From the NCBI RefSeq assembly GCF_001552175.1, contig NZ_BCQR01000018.1, positions 1-39,521 of the forward strand: DNA of 39,521 nt, in the 5' to 3' direction. Position numbers and translations under genes: made by a program. Source of the DNA: Actinomadura kijaniata NBRC 14229. GTDB lineage: Bacteria > Actinomycetota > Actinomycetes > Streptosporangiales > Streptosporangiaceae. The stretch's first letter is position 1; each line of letters starts with the position of its first letter. Under the pieces are notes generated by a model that had not been told where the DNA came from, made no database searches, and saw only the letters and a program-made list of their open reading frames with translations. Positions 1-7,433 of the stretch are shown piece by piece.

Positions 1-492
1 CCTCGGCGGCCTGGCGGTACCACCGCTCCGCCTCCACGGGATCGCGCTTTTCCAGCAGGAGACCGAGGTTGTTCATGGCCCGGGAGTTCCCGGCGTCGGC
101 GGCCTGGCGGTACCACCGCTCGGCCTCCGCGGGGTCGCTTTTCCTCAGCAGCAGGCCGAGGTTGTTCATCGCGCGGTGGTTCCCGGCCTCGGCGGCTTGC
201 CGGTACCACCGCTCGGCCTCCACGGGGTCGTCGTCCTCCAGCAGCAGGCCGAGGTTGTTCATGGAACCGGAGTCCCCGGCGTCGGCGGCCCGCCGGTACC
301 ACCGCTCGGCCTCCCCGGGATCATCACCTTCCAGCAGGAGCGCCAGGTTGAACATGGCGTGGCGGTTCCCGGCGTCGGCGGCCTGCCGGTACCACCGCTC
401 GGACTGTCGGGGATCGGTCTGCTTGAGCAGGATGCCCAGTTCGTTCATCGCGTTGGAGTCGCCCTGCCCGGCCAGGCGGCGCCACCGCTGCT
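1..492 (-). repeat. 93-bp tandem coding repeats (31-residue Sel1/TPR-like units)
   Basis: The core ggtaccaccgct ends at 27, 120, 213, 306 and 399, an exact 93-bp period. A more divergent first unit (WRRLAGQGDSNAMNELGILL) lies at about 400-492. The units are highly similar at DNA level, indicating recent expansion or recombination within the kinase gene. The array continues beyond the left edge. Confidence 0.95.
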
Positions 493-1366
493 CGTCGGTC
501 TCCTCCCCGGCGGCGGCCTTCGGCGACGGGCCGGGACCGTCGAGACGCCGGAGGGTCGCGGCGGCGTCGGCGGGACGGTCGGCGGGATCCTTGGCCAGCA
601 GGTCCATCACCAGGGCGTCGAGGTGCTCGGGGATGCCGGGACGGCGGGCGCGGGGCGGCTCGGGTTCCTGGTACAGGTGGGCGTGCAGGACGGCCGCGAC
701 CTGCTGGGCGTGCCGGTTCCAGCAGGTGCCGGTGAGCATCTCGTACAGCACGCATCCCAGCGCGTACAGGTCGGCGCGCCGGTCGGCGGGCTCGCCCCGG
801 ATCTGTTCGGGGGCCATGTAGTGCGGGGTCCCCGCCACGCCGCCGGTCTGGGTGATGCGGGTGGCGTCCGCCAGGCGGGCGATGCCGAAGTCGCAGACCT
901 TCACCTCGCCGTCCTGCTGGAGGAAGAGGTTGCCCGGCTTGATGTCGCGGTGCACCACCCCGGCCTCGTGCGCCCGGCCGAGCGCCGCCGCGATCTGGGC
1001 GGTGATGTCGACGGCCTGCTCGACCGGCAGGCCCCGGGGGTGCCCGTCGATGACCTGCCGCAGGTCACGGCCGCGCAGCAGCTCCATCACCAGGAACACC
1101 AGGCGCGCGCCGTGCTCGTCCTCGTCCTGGCCGATGTCGAACACCGTGGTCAGCCCGCGGTGTTGCAGCGCGGCGGCGACCTGGGCCTCGCGTTCGAACC
1201 GCGCCACCGCCTGCTCGTGCCCATGGGCCAGGTAGGGCGGCAGGACCTTGACCGCGACCTGGCGGCGCAGCCGCAGGTCCACCCCCCGCCACACCTCGCC
1301 CATCCCGCCACGGCCCAGCAACTCCTCCAGCCTGTAGCGACCGGCCAACCGCGTCCCGGCCAGCAT
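1..1366 (-). CDS. Ser/Thr protein kinase with C-terminal Sel1/TPR-like repeats (partial)
   Basis: Cytoplasmic Hanks-type kinase; the ATG is at 1366 and the gene runs off the left edge (about 455 residues visible). The catalytic domain spans roughly residues 11-265. Visible motifs are the Gly-rich loop GRGGMGEV, VAVK with Lys40, HRDIKPGN with catalytic Asp141, CDFG with Asp159 and the MAPEQ segment. From about residue 292 the protein becomes a ladder of 31-residue repeats (WYRQAADAGN..AMNNLGLLL..DP.EAER), a Sel1/TPR-type alpha-helical solenoid used for protein-protein contacts. No transmembrane helix separates kinase and repeats, unlike PASTA-type receptor kinases, so I infer a soluble kinase with a scaffold tail. 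It is divergent from the unknown gene at 1473. The family is certain; the substrate is unknown. The C-terminus is not visible. Confidence 0.93.
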   Translation of the reverse strand, partial: MLAGTRLAGRYRLEELLGRGGMGEVWRGVDLRLRRQVAVKVLPPYLAHGHEQAVARFEREAQVAAALQHRGLTTVFDIGQDEDEHGARLVFLVMELLRGRDLRQVIDGHPRGLPVEQAVDITAQIAAALGRAHEAGVVHRDIKPGNLFLQQDGEVKVCDFGIARLADATRITQTGGVAGTPHYMAPEQIRGEPADRRADLYALGCVLYEMLTGTCWNRHAQQVAAVLHAHLYQEPEPPRARRPGIPEHLDALVMDLLAKDPADRPADAAATLRRLDGPGPSPKAAAGEETDEQRWRRLAGQGDSNAMNELGILLKQTDPRQSERWYRQAADAGNRHAMFNLALLLEGDDPGEAERWYRRAADAGDSGSMNNLGLLLEDDDPVEAERWYRQAAEAGNHRAMNNLGLLLRKSDPAEAERWYRQAADAGNSRAMNNLGLLLEKRDPVEAERWYRQAAE

Positions 1367-1472
1367 GGCCCCTCCCACCGCTTCGCCACCTCCGTCCGCG
1401 CCTTGCGGACCTCCCCGGTGGACCCTCTCGGCTTCCGCGGAATGTCGCAAGGTGGGGATAGCGTGACATGCC

Positions 1473-2231
1473 ATGGCGACTTCCCCCGAGACGCTCGCGG
1501 CGTTGCGGAACGCGGCCGAGGGCGGCGACGCGGACGCGGCGCGCGAGCTGGGCCGCTTGCTGTCCCTGGTGCGCGTGGCCCCCGAAGACGACCCGCACGA
1601 TCCCGACGTCGTCCAGTCGTGGCCCGAGGAACGCTGGCTGCGAATGGCCCTGCGGGCACGCCCCGGCGACACGCTCGCCGCGACCCTGCTCGCCGGGCGG
1701 CTGGTGCAGCAGATCGGCTTCTGGCGGATCGACCCGGACATCGCCGCCGACCACGGCGAGGACGACACCACCCTGGCCCGGCGGCGGGACGAGGCGCGCG
1801 GGCTGTACGCGCGCGTCCTCGCGTCCCGCCCCGACGATCCGGCGGCGAAAGCCGGGCTGGCGGTGCTGGAGGCGTCGTTCGACGACAGCGGCGAGCTGCC
1901 CGGGTTCCCCGTCCCCTACAGCTACTACGAGCTGAGGCTGGATCTCATGTCCGGCTCGTTCTCCCATGCGGAGATCGTCGTCGTCACCGGTATCGACGAC
2001 CTGCGCTGGGCCTACGACAACATGCTCAGGCCCTTCGACGACGACACCCTCCCCGGCGATCCGGTGCTGGAGACGTACACCGACGGCGAACCGGCGGACC
2101 TCCTCGTCCTCAAGGACCGGGTGGCCCTGGACGACGTGGCGATCCCGCCGCTGACCGGGACGCCGCTGCCGCCCGGGCACCCCGTCCAGGAGGGCCTGGC
2201 CCACTACGGCTACTCCTGCGACTGGGGCTGA
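1473..2231 (+). CDS. Hypothetical protein, helical N-terminus
   Basis: Protein of 252 residues with no family I can name. The N-terminal half is rich in Ala and Arg with short helix pairs (LRNAAEGGDADAARELGRLL; later ARGLYARVLASRPDDPAAKAGLAVLE) that resemble one or two TPR/Sel1-like units. The C-terminal half (from about residue 145) is acidic, with aromatic residues (PYSYYELRLDL, DDLRWAYDNML). It is divergent from the Sel1-repeat kinase, with about 105 bp between the starts. A purine-rich aaggtgggg lies upstream of the ATG at 1473. The shared repeat style suggests a functional link to the kinase, but this is inference from position only. Confidence 0.75.
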   Translation: MATSPETLAALRNAAEGGDADAARELGRLLSLVRVAPEDDPHDPDVVQSWPEERWLRMALRARPGDTLAATLLAGRLVQQIGFWRIDPDIAADHGEDDTTLARRRDEARGLYARVLASRPDDPAAKAGLAVLEASFDDSGELPGFPVPYSYYELRLDLMSGSFSHAEIVVVTGIDDLRWAYDNMLRPFDDDTLPGDPVLETYTDGEPADLLVLKDRVALDDVAIPPLTGTPLPPGHPVQEGLAHYGYSCDWG

Positions 2232-2246
2232 GCGGTCGGCGGGGTG

Positions 2247-3095
2247 CTAGGCGCCGTTCGGGGCGCGGCCTCGGCCGAGGAGGCGCAGCAGGCCCGGGTC
2301 GGTGGCGAACAGGCGGTTGAGCTCGTCGGCACCGACCCGTTCGGCGAGGATCTGCAGCGCGATGTCCTGGCGGACGTACTCGGCCGCCATCAGCGCCACC
2401 GCCGGGTCGGCGGTGTAGACGCCCCACGCCGACCCGTCGCGCCCGAAGCCGCCGACCACGGCCTCGCGCCGGTCCCCCACCACCACGATCAGCCGGTAGC
2501 CGAGGTCCTGGAGCACCGCCTCGGGGGCCGAGTAGCGGTGCTCGTAGACGTGGCCGACCCGGTTCTCGCCGAACGGGTCGGCGGCCTTGCCGAACGTCAT
2601 GACCGACACCTCGACGCCGCGCCCGGCGGCCTGCCGCACCTGCCCCTCCAGGCGGCGCAGCTCCTGCGGCCACACCGACAGGAACAGGTCGCGGCGCGCC
2701 CCGGCCAGCACGTCCCCGGCGCGGGCCAGCATCGCCTCGCCGTCCTTGAGGTTGTGGATCGGGTGCGCCTCGGGGGCGGCGACCACGGAGGGCAGCGCGG
2801 TCTGCAGCGCCTCCACCGACCCGTCGAACTCGCGGCGCAGCCGGTCCAGCAGCGAGTGCGGCGGCAGCGGCAGGTAGTCGGTGGCGTCGGCCGCGCCGCG
2901 CAGCTCGTAGGCCGCGCCGCGCGCCACGAGCTTGCCGAGCGTCTCGTACACCGTGCTGCGCGGGACGCCCGAACGCTTGGCGACCTCGTACCCGTTGATC
3001 GGCTTCCCGGCGGCGACCAGCGCGACGTACGCCTTGGCCTCGTATCCGGACATGCCGAGTCGCTGGAGGTGCTCGAGAACGTCCTGCATGCTCAT
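2247..3095 (-). CDS. TrmB-family transcriptional regulator
   Basis: Protein of 282 residues. The N-terminal 75 residues form a winged helix of the TrmB type (LGMSGYEAKAYVALVAAG, then KRSGVPRSTVYETLGKLVARG). The rest matches the TrmB C-terminal effector region, a phospholipase-D-like fold (LFLSVWPQELRRLEGQVRQAAGRG; later YRLIVVVGDRREAV). TrmB proteins sense sugars or other small ligands and repress or activate nearby genes. The ligand cannot be read from the sequence. The gene is convergent with the unknown gene ending at 2231. Two ATGs at the start (MSMQ) leave a two-codon uncertainty. Confidence 0.88.
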   Translation of the reverse strand: MSMQDVLEHLQRLGMSGYEAKAYVALVAAGKPINGYEVAKRSGVPRSTVYETLGKLVARGAAYELRGAADATDYLPLPPHSLLDRLRREFDGSVEALQTALPSVVAAPEAHPIHNLKDGEAMLARAGDVLAGARRDLFLSVWPQELRRLEGQVRQAAGRGVEVSVMTFGKAADPFGENRVGHVYEHRYSAPEAVLQDLGYRLIVVVGDRREAVVGGFGRDGSAWGVYTADPAVALMAAEYVRQDIALQILAERVGADELNRLFATDPGLLRLLGRGRAPNGA

Positions 3096-3153
3096 ATGGC
3101 CGCCATGCTACGCCCCGTCACCGCCGGGCGGATCGTCCGGGAAGAATGCCGGG

Positions 3154-3390
3154 ATGATCCGTCTGCTGGACGACGACGCCCTCGAACGCTCCCCGGCGGT
3201 GGCCAACAACGCCATGAACCGCGAGCGCCGCCGCCGTCGCGTCGGCCTGCGGGGCCGCCGCGAGGTCGCGTTCCCCCACCGCTGTCGGGGGGCCGACGGT
3301 CAGGTGGGGCCGAACCACACCGGGCAGCCCGCCGTGGCCTCGTTCTACGCGGACGAAAACGGCTCGCGACCTCGGAAGCCCTCCTCGTAG
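3154..3390 (+). pseudogene. Possible truncated methyltransferase N-terminus
   Basis: The first 25 codons (MIRLLDDDALERSPAVANNA, then MNRER) look like the start of a class of actinobacterial SAM-dependent methyltransferases as I remember them. The reading frame then becomes an Arg-rich, low-information stretch and stops at 3390, after 78 codons. No SAM-binding glycine motif follows in any frame before the next gene. I read this as a 5' relic left by a deletion, though a short orphan gene cannot be excluded. The rest of the 3096-3418 gap holds the TrmB upstream region and the Shine-Dalgarno of the next gene. Confidence 0.35.
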
Positions 3391-3418
3391 CGTGCCGCCG
3401 GAACCGAGGAGGGGGAAC

Positions 3419-4252
3419 GTGGCAGACCGAGCCAACCATGTGATCGTCCGCGACGGCGCGTGGAGCCTGTACGAGTCGCGGTGGGGTGCGCCCCGGCTGG
3501 AAGGGGACCTGCTGGAGGGGCCGGAGGCGGCCACCCGCGCGTTCGCGGAGCTCCGGCCGGGCGACGAGTGGCTGGACGACGCCCTGGCCCAGGCCGCCGC
3601 GCTCATCGACCATGACCGGCGGTTGCTGCTGTACTACTCGGCGGAGATCGACGACTACGCGTGGCGGGCCGCCGTCATGGAGGTGCTGCGGCGGGTCTGG
3701 GCCGGGTGGGAGGTGCGGTGGGCCTTCGACGGGCAGGGCGACCTGGCCGCCCACGTGGGATGTGACCGGGCGGTCGTGCGCGCCGGGGACGCGACGCTCC
3801 GGCTGTGGGCGTCCTACGGCACCGCCGACCTCGTCGGCTGCCTGGTGACGGTCGCCGACGCCGGTGGCCTGCGGGCCTACGCGTTGGACACGCCGTTCTC
3901 GGACCTGCTGGAGCGGGGCGCGGACCTGGTCGGGATGCTGCCGGAGGAGGCGCGGGTCACCGAGTGCCTGTCGCTGCCCGAGTCGGGGATCCACTTCGAC
4001 GTGGCCGGGCGTTCGGCGGGGTTCTGGACCGTGCGGCCCGTGTGCGGGGCGGACGGGCGGGCGCGGGCGCGCCGGCCCGGGTGGGAGTGGGTGATGTGGA
4101 ACGACCGTTACGGGGAACAGGTGATCCGTTCGGGTCTGGCGCTTCCCGAGCCCGACATGGTGGAAGCGTATGAGGAACTGCGGCGGCGGGTGCGGGCGGA
4201 GTCCCCGGCACGGGCCGTCATCGAGTCGTTGGGAGGTGGGGCACATGGGTGA
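3419..4252 (+). CDS. Hypothetical protein, tandem paralogue 1
   Basis: Protein of 277 residues from the GTG at 3419, chosen because gaggaggggg sits 4-12 bases upstream and the resulting start (VADRANHVIVRDG) matches the start of the next gene (MGDRANYVVMRDG). I do not recognise a named domain. Conserved blocks shared with the neighbour are DEWLDD, LIDHDRRLLLYY, EVLRRVWAGWEVRWAFDGQGDL, DLVGMLPEEA and LPESGIHFDV. The protein is cytosolic-looking with no signal peptide or membrane segment and many Trp residues. Its stop overlaps the start of the paralogue by 8 bases (ATGGGTGA), so translation is probably coupled. No function is assigned. Confidence 0.82.
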   Translation: MADRANHVIVRDGAWSLYESRWGAPRLEGDLLEGPEAATRAFAELRPGDEWLDDALAQAAALIDHDRRLLLYYSAEIDDYAWRAAVMEVLRRVWAGWEVRWAFDGQGDLAAHVGCDRAVVRAGDATLRLWASYGTADLVGCLVTVADAGGLRAYALDTPFSDLLERGADLVGMLPEEARVTECLSLPESGIHFDVAGRSAGFWTVRPVCGADGRARARRPGWEWVMWNDRYGEQVIRSGLALPEPDMVEAYEELRRRVRAESPARAVIESLGGGAHG

Positions 4253-5183
4253 CCGGGCGAACTACGTGGTCATGCGGGACGGCTCCTGGGAGCTGTACTA
4301 CTCGCACTGGGGCGCGGTCGGGCTGCATCTGGACCTGCTGCCGGGGCCGGACGCGGCGACGGCGTTCGTGACGGCGCAGCGGCGGGTCGGGCCGGACGAG
4401 TGGCTGGACGACGTGTGGGGCGAGGGCGGGGCCGTCATCGACCACGACCGGAAGGTGCTGCTGTTCTACTTCCTGGAGTTCGAGGGGTACGCCGCGCGGG
4501 CGGCGGTCCTGGAGGTGCTGCGGCGGACCTGGTCCGGCTGGGAGGTGCGGTGGGCCCACGACGGGCAGGGTGATCTCGTCTCCTACGTGGGGCGGGACCC
4601 CGCGAGCGTCCACGCCCACGACCCGGGTGACCTGGAGCCGCCGGAGCCGTTCGATCCCGGGGGCGGGTGGCCGTGTTGCGCGGTGACCGTCGGCGGGCGG
4701 TCCTACGCGCTGGCGAACGACCCGTCGGACCTGCTGGAGCACGGTCCGGACCTGGTCGGGATGCTGCCGAAGGAGGCGGAGACCGACCGGTTCCCGCTGC
4801 CGGAGTCGGGGATCCACTTCGACGTGGACGAACGTTCCGTGGGCGTGTGGGCGGTGCTGCCGCTGTCGGGCGCGCTGCGACGAGCGGCGGCCCGCTGGCC
4901 GGAGTGGCGGTGGACGCTGTGGGAGGACCGTTACGAGGAGCAGGTCTCCCGCGCGGGCGTCACGTTCCCCGCCCCGGACATGGCGGAGGAGTACGCGGCG
5001 CTGCGCGAGAGGCTGGTCCGCCACCGGGACAGCGACCGCGTGTCGGTCGCGCACGAGATGATGCGGAAGCTCGCCGAGGACGGCGGGAATCCGACGCCCT
5101 CCCCGTACCTGTTCGAACACCAGGAGGTGCACGCGCCGGACGCGCACGTGCTGGCGGTCATCGACGCGCTGGCGGGACCCTGA
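4245..5183 (+). CDS. Hypothetical protein, tandem paralogue 2
   Basis: Protein of 312 residues from the ATG at 4245, with ggaggtgggg just upstream. It is a clear tandem duplicate of the preceding gene, sharing DEWLDD, VIDHDRKVLLFY, EVLRRTWSGWEVRWAHDGQGDL, DLVGMLPKEAE and LPESGIHFDV. The C-terminus is longer by about 35 residues (VSVAHEMMRKLAEDGGN and a tail). The family is unknown to me. Its 3' end overlaps the convergent AraC-type gene by 26 bases. The shared architecture suggests two related subunits or diverged specificities, which is inference. Confidence 0.85.
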   Translation: MGDRANYVVMRDGSWELYYSHWGAVGLHLDLLPGPDAATAFVTAQRRVGPDEWLDDVWGEGGAVIDHDRKVLLFYFLEFEGYAARAAVLEVLRRTWSGWEVRWAHDGQGDLVSYVGRDPASVHAHDPGDLEPPEPFDPGGGWPCCAVTVGGRSYALANDPSDLLEHGPDLVGMLPKEAETDRFPLPESGIHFDVDERSVGVWAVLPLSGALRRAAARWPEWRWTLWEDRYEEQVSRAGVTFPAPDMAEEYAALRERLVRHRDSDRVSVAHEMMRKLAEDGGNPTPSPYLFEHQEVHAPDAHVLAVIDALAGP

Positions 5184-5841
5184 CCAGGGAACGTGGGGTG
5201 CGTCCGAGCAGGTCGCGCGACAGCCGGGTCAGGTGCGGCTGGTCGGCGAGGCCCGCCAGGTGGGCGGCGTCGGCGGGCGGCACGTCCGCCAGGGCGGTGA
5301 CCGCGACGCGGAGCCGCGCCCACTGGCGCAGCCGTGCCAGGGGGATGCCGACCGCCGAGCGGGCCAGCGCCCGCAGCCGGTGCGCCGACAGCCCGACCTC
5401 GGCGGCCAGGTCCTCCAGCCGGGCGGCGTGGGCGAGATGGTCCAGGGCGTGGGCCAGGCGGGGGTCGAGGACGGCGGGACCTCCCAGGGCGGCGGCCAGG
5501 TCCGGCGGGTCGGCGGCCAGCAGGCGGCGCGTCGTCCGCTCGTCCAGGGGCAGCGGGGCGTACGGCCGGGAGATCTGCCAGGGGTCCAGGAACACGGCCG
5601 TGTAGGGGCCGGTGGTGGCGGCCGTGTGCGGGAGCTGCGGCGGGACCAGCACGCCCGGCGCCCGCCCCCGGCCGTCGATCTCCACGTGGCCGGACGCGCA
5701 CAGCACGAGTTTCCAGGCGGGGTGCGCGTGGCGGGTGACGGCGGCCGGGCCGTCCTCGGCGAAGACGGTCACCGGGCCGGCCGCGCGCGGGCGGCGCCCG
5801 GTTCGTTCAAGACCGGGCGCCCCGGCCGGCTGGACGATCAC
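5158..5841 (-). CDS. AraC-family transcriptional regulator
   Basis: An N-terminal cupin-like sensor region (RHAHPAWKLVLCASGHVEIDG, PHTAATTGPYTAVFLDPW) is followed by an AraC double helix-turn-helix: LEDLAAEVGLSAHRLRALAR.AVGIPLARLRQWARL, then DAAHLAGLADQPHLTRLSRDLLGRTP. The protein is about 227 residues. The start is uncertain. GTG at 5841 has a TAGTTT seven bases upstream (leaderless type) but lies only 3 bases from the divergent ATG. GTG at 5772 (VTVFAEDG) would place the 5793-5821 inverted repeat between the genes, where an operator would be expected. It likely controls the divergent DoxX-like gene, by position only. Confidence 0.87.
   Translation of the reverse strand: MIVQPAGAPGLERTGRRPRAAGPVTVFAEDGPAAVTRHAHPAWKLVLCASGHVEIDGRGRAPGVLVPPQLPHTAATTGPYTAVFLDPWQISRPYAPLPLDERTTRRLLAADPPDLAAALGGPAVLDPRLAHALDHLAHAARLEDLAAEVGLSAHRLRALARSAVGIPLARLRQWARLRVAVTALADVPPADAAHLAGLADQPHLTRLSRDLLGRTPRSLVRVPPARR
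5793..5821. promoter_or_regulatory. Inverted repeat between AraC-type and DoxX-like genes
   Basis: GGCGCCCGGT (5793-5802) and ACCGGGCGCC (5812-5821) are perfect 10-bp arms around TCGTTCAAG. The position just upstream of both likely starts fits an operator or an mRNA hairpin. No experimental consensus is known to me. Confidence 0.4.
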
Positions 5842-5844
5842 GCC

Positions 5845-6204
5845 ATGGAAACTATCGCGGCGATGGCGCTGGGATGCCTGCTGGTGGGGGCGGGCGCGAT
5901 GCACTGGATCGCACCGGGGTACTTCCGGTCGCTGGTGCCGGGGTGGATGCCCTGGGCGGGGCCGCTGGTGGCGGTGACGGGCGGGCTCGACGCGGCGGCG
6001 GGGGCGCTCGTGCTCGTTCCGGGCACCCGCGCGCTCGGCGCCGCGGCGGCGGCGCTGCTGATCTCGGGCTACATGGTCTCCCATGTCGACGCCCTCGTTC
6101 ACGCGCGCGGGGACGCCCGGTTCCTGGACACCCGCGCCGGGGCCCTCGCCCGGATCGCGGTGAACGCCGTCTACGTCGCCTGGGCCGCCGCCCTGGCCCT
6201 GTAG
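5845..6204 (+). CDS. DoxX-like small membrane protein
   Basis: Protein of 119 residues with four predicted transmembrane helices: residues 1-20 (METIAAMALGCLLVGAGAMH), 38-58, 66-86 and 100-119. The pattern W..P.YFR.LVP.WMPW and a Gly-rich second helix resemble DoxX/MauE-like integral membrane proteins, a family whose biochemical role is poorly defined. It is divergent from the AraC-type regulator and convergent with the DUF6766-like gene (7-bp gap). Control by the AraC-type protein is an inference from the layout. Confidence 0.78.
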   Translation: METIAAMALGCLLVGAGAMHWIAPGYFRSLVPGWMPWAGPLVAVTGGLDAAAGALVLVPGTRALGAAAAALLISGYMVSHVDALVHARGDARFLDTRAGALARIAVNAVYVAWAAALAL

Positions 6205-6211
6205 ACCGCGC

Positions 6212-6883
6212 CTACCCCTCCACGCCCGTGGCGTCGTGCGGGGAGCCGACCGGCTTGGACTCGGGCGACCCCCGCTGCCGCAGGTAGATCGACAGGGCGA
6301 CGATGGAGGCGACGGCGAGGAACTCCGACTGCCAGTTCTGCAGGCTGCGGTTCCAGAAGTCGGGCGACAGCAGGTAGTCGCCCCAGCTCTGGGGGTCCTG
6401 GAGGTCACCGAGCCGCCGGTCGTTGTCGGCGGCCCAGCCGGCGACCGACTGGGCGAGCCACGACCACAGGAAGACCACCCCCATGACCAGGCCCAGCGAC
6501 CGGGAGTACAGCGCGCCGCGCAGCCCGCCGGCGCGCGCCCATGGAGGGGAGTCGGGTCCGGCGTGCTCGCCGACGTTCTGCTCCTCGTCGGACTCGGCGC
6601 CCTCCTTGCCGGGCGGCTTGGACTGGGTCGAGCCGCGCTGCACCAGCCACACCGTGACCAGGATGAACAGGAAGAACTGGAGGTACTCGGACTGCCAGTT
6701 CTCGGCCACGTCCACCGCGAACGACGAGCTGGTCACGTAGTCGGGCAGCGTCGTCTGCGGGGCGCCCCGCGCGGCCTGCTCCTCGTTCTGGTCGGCCAGG
6801 CCGCTGAACGCCTGCCCGGCCAGCGCGAGCACCGTCAGCAGGAGGAACAGGAGCGTGAGCGCGTTGTCCCTGAGGAACCTCAT
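6212..6883 (-). CDS. DUF6766-like membrane protein
   Basis: Protein of 223 residues with an internal duplication. NWQSEYLQFFLFILVTVWLV followed by QRGSTQSKPPG recurs as NWQSEFLAVASIVALSIYLR followed by QRGSPESKPVG. Each half has two hydrophobic helices joined by a polar loop, giving four membrane segments; the first starts at residue 8 (ALTLLFLLLTVLALAGQAF). It matches what I know as the DUF6766 family, of unknown function. Its ATG overlaps the stop of the 27-codon gene upstream (ATGA), so it is translationally coupled in an operon with that gene and the lipoprotein gene. Confidence 0.8.
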   Translation of the reverse strand: MRFLRDNALTLLFLLLTVLALAGQAFSGLADQNEEQAARGAPQTTLPDYVTSSSFAVDVAENWQSEYLQFFLFILVTVWLVQRGSTQSKPPGKEGAESDEEQNVGEHAGPDSPPWARAGGLRGALYSRSLGLVMGVVFLWSWLAQSVAGWAADNDRRLGDLQDPQSWGDYLLSPDFWNRSLQNWQSEFLAVASIVALSIYLRQRGSPESKPVGSPHDATGVEG

Positions 6884-6963
6884 CGGTGCAGCAACCCGAT
6901 GACCGTCATGTACGTCAGCCCGCCGCCGACCAGCAGCAGCGTCGCCGCGAACACCACCCGCAC
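6880..6963 (-). CDS. 27-residue membrane peptide
   Basis: A short gene: GTG at 6963, stop at 6882-6880. The peptide is VRVVFAATLLLVGGGLTYMT then VIGLLHR, a single transmembrane helix with a basic C-terminus. GGGAGGGG lies a few bases upstream of the GTG, and the stop overlaps the next ATG (ATGA). The good ribosome site, the membrane-helix composition and coupling to a membrane protein make it a credible gene. It may act with the DUF6766-like protein. Confidence 0.65.
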   Translation of the reverse strand: MRVVFAATLLLVGGGLTYMTVIGLLHR

Positions 6964-6973
6964 GTCCCCTCCC

Positions 6974-7354
6974 TCACGTCCGCACCCGGCACTCGTAGGG
7001 CCGCCCGGCGCGGGGACGGCATCCGGCCGCCGCGACCTTCCAGCCGTCGCCCCACCGGAACAGGAAGACGGTGTCGGCGCCGACCCGCACCCGCGCGGCG
7101 TCGCCCCAGACCTCTCCCCCGTCGGTCGGTCCGGACCGCAGGCCCAGTTTCACGATCTCCTCGGCGCAGGGCCGGCCCTGCGTCTCCAGGCTCTCCGCCG
7201 CGCTCGGCACCAGCCCGGCGCAGGCCCCCGCGCCGTCCCCGCGCTGCGCGGCCACCAGCACCGCGGTCGCCGCGGCGGCGGCCTGGCCGCCCTGGCGCTG
7301 CGCGCAGCCCGTCAGCGCCGCCGCGACCAGGACCGACGCGAGAACCGCTCTCAT
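6974..7354 (-). CDS. Putative secreted lipoprotein
   Basis: About 126 residues from the ATG at 7354 (MRAVLASVLVAAALTGCAQR); GTG at 7366 would add MAAP. The N-terminus is a signal peptide ending in the lipobox LTGC, so the mature protein should be lipid-anchored outside the membrane. The mature part has four more Cys (GACAGL, RPCAEE, AGCRPR, YECR) that could form two disulfides. It ends FRWGDGWKVAAAGCRPRAGR plus a short tail, resembling small NTF2-like lipoproteins, though I cannot confirm that. It is first of a three-gene operon. A GGGAA-GCG-TTCCC palindrome lies just upstream at 7369-7381. Confidence 0.75.
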   Translation of the reverse strand: MRAVLASVLVAAALTGCAQRQGGQAAAAATAVLVAAQRGDGAGACAGLVPSAAESLETQGRPCAEEIVKLGLRSGPTDGGEVWGDAARVRVGADTVFLFRWGDGWKVAAAGCRPRAGRPYECRVRT

Positions 7355-7433
7355 CGGTGCAGCCACGTGGGAAGCGTTCCCGCCGGAGCCCCCGCGGATC
7401 CCACCGAGATGATCAAGCGTTGGCCAAGGCGGG

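Noticed and set aside
1..420. Regular spacing resembling a CRISPR-like array
   Set aside because: The 93-bp period is in frame with a kinase gene and encodes conserved 31-residue helical repeats; there are no unique spacers.
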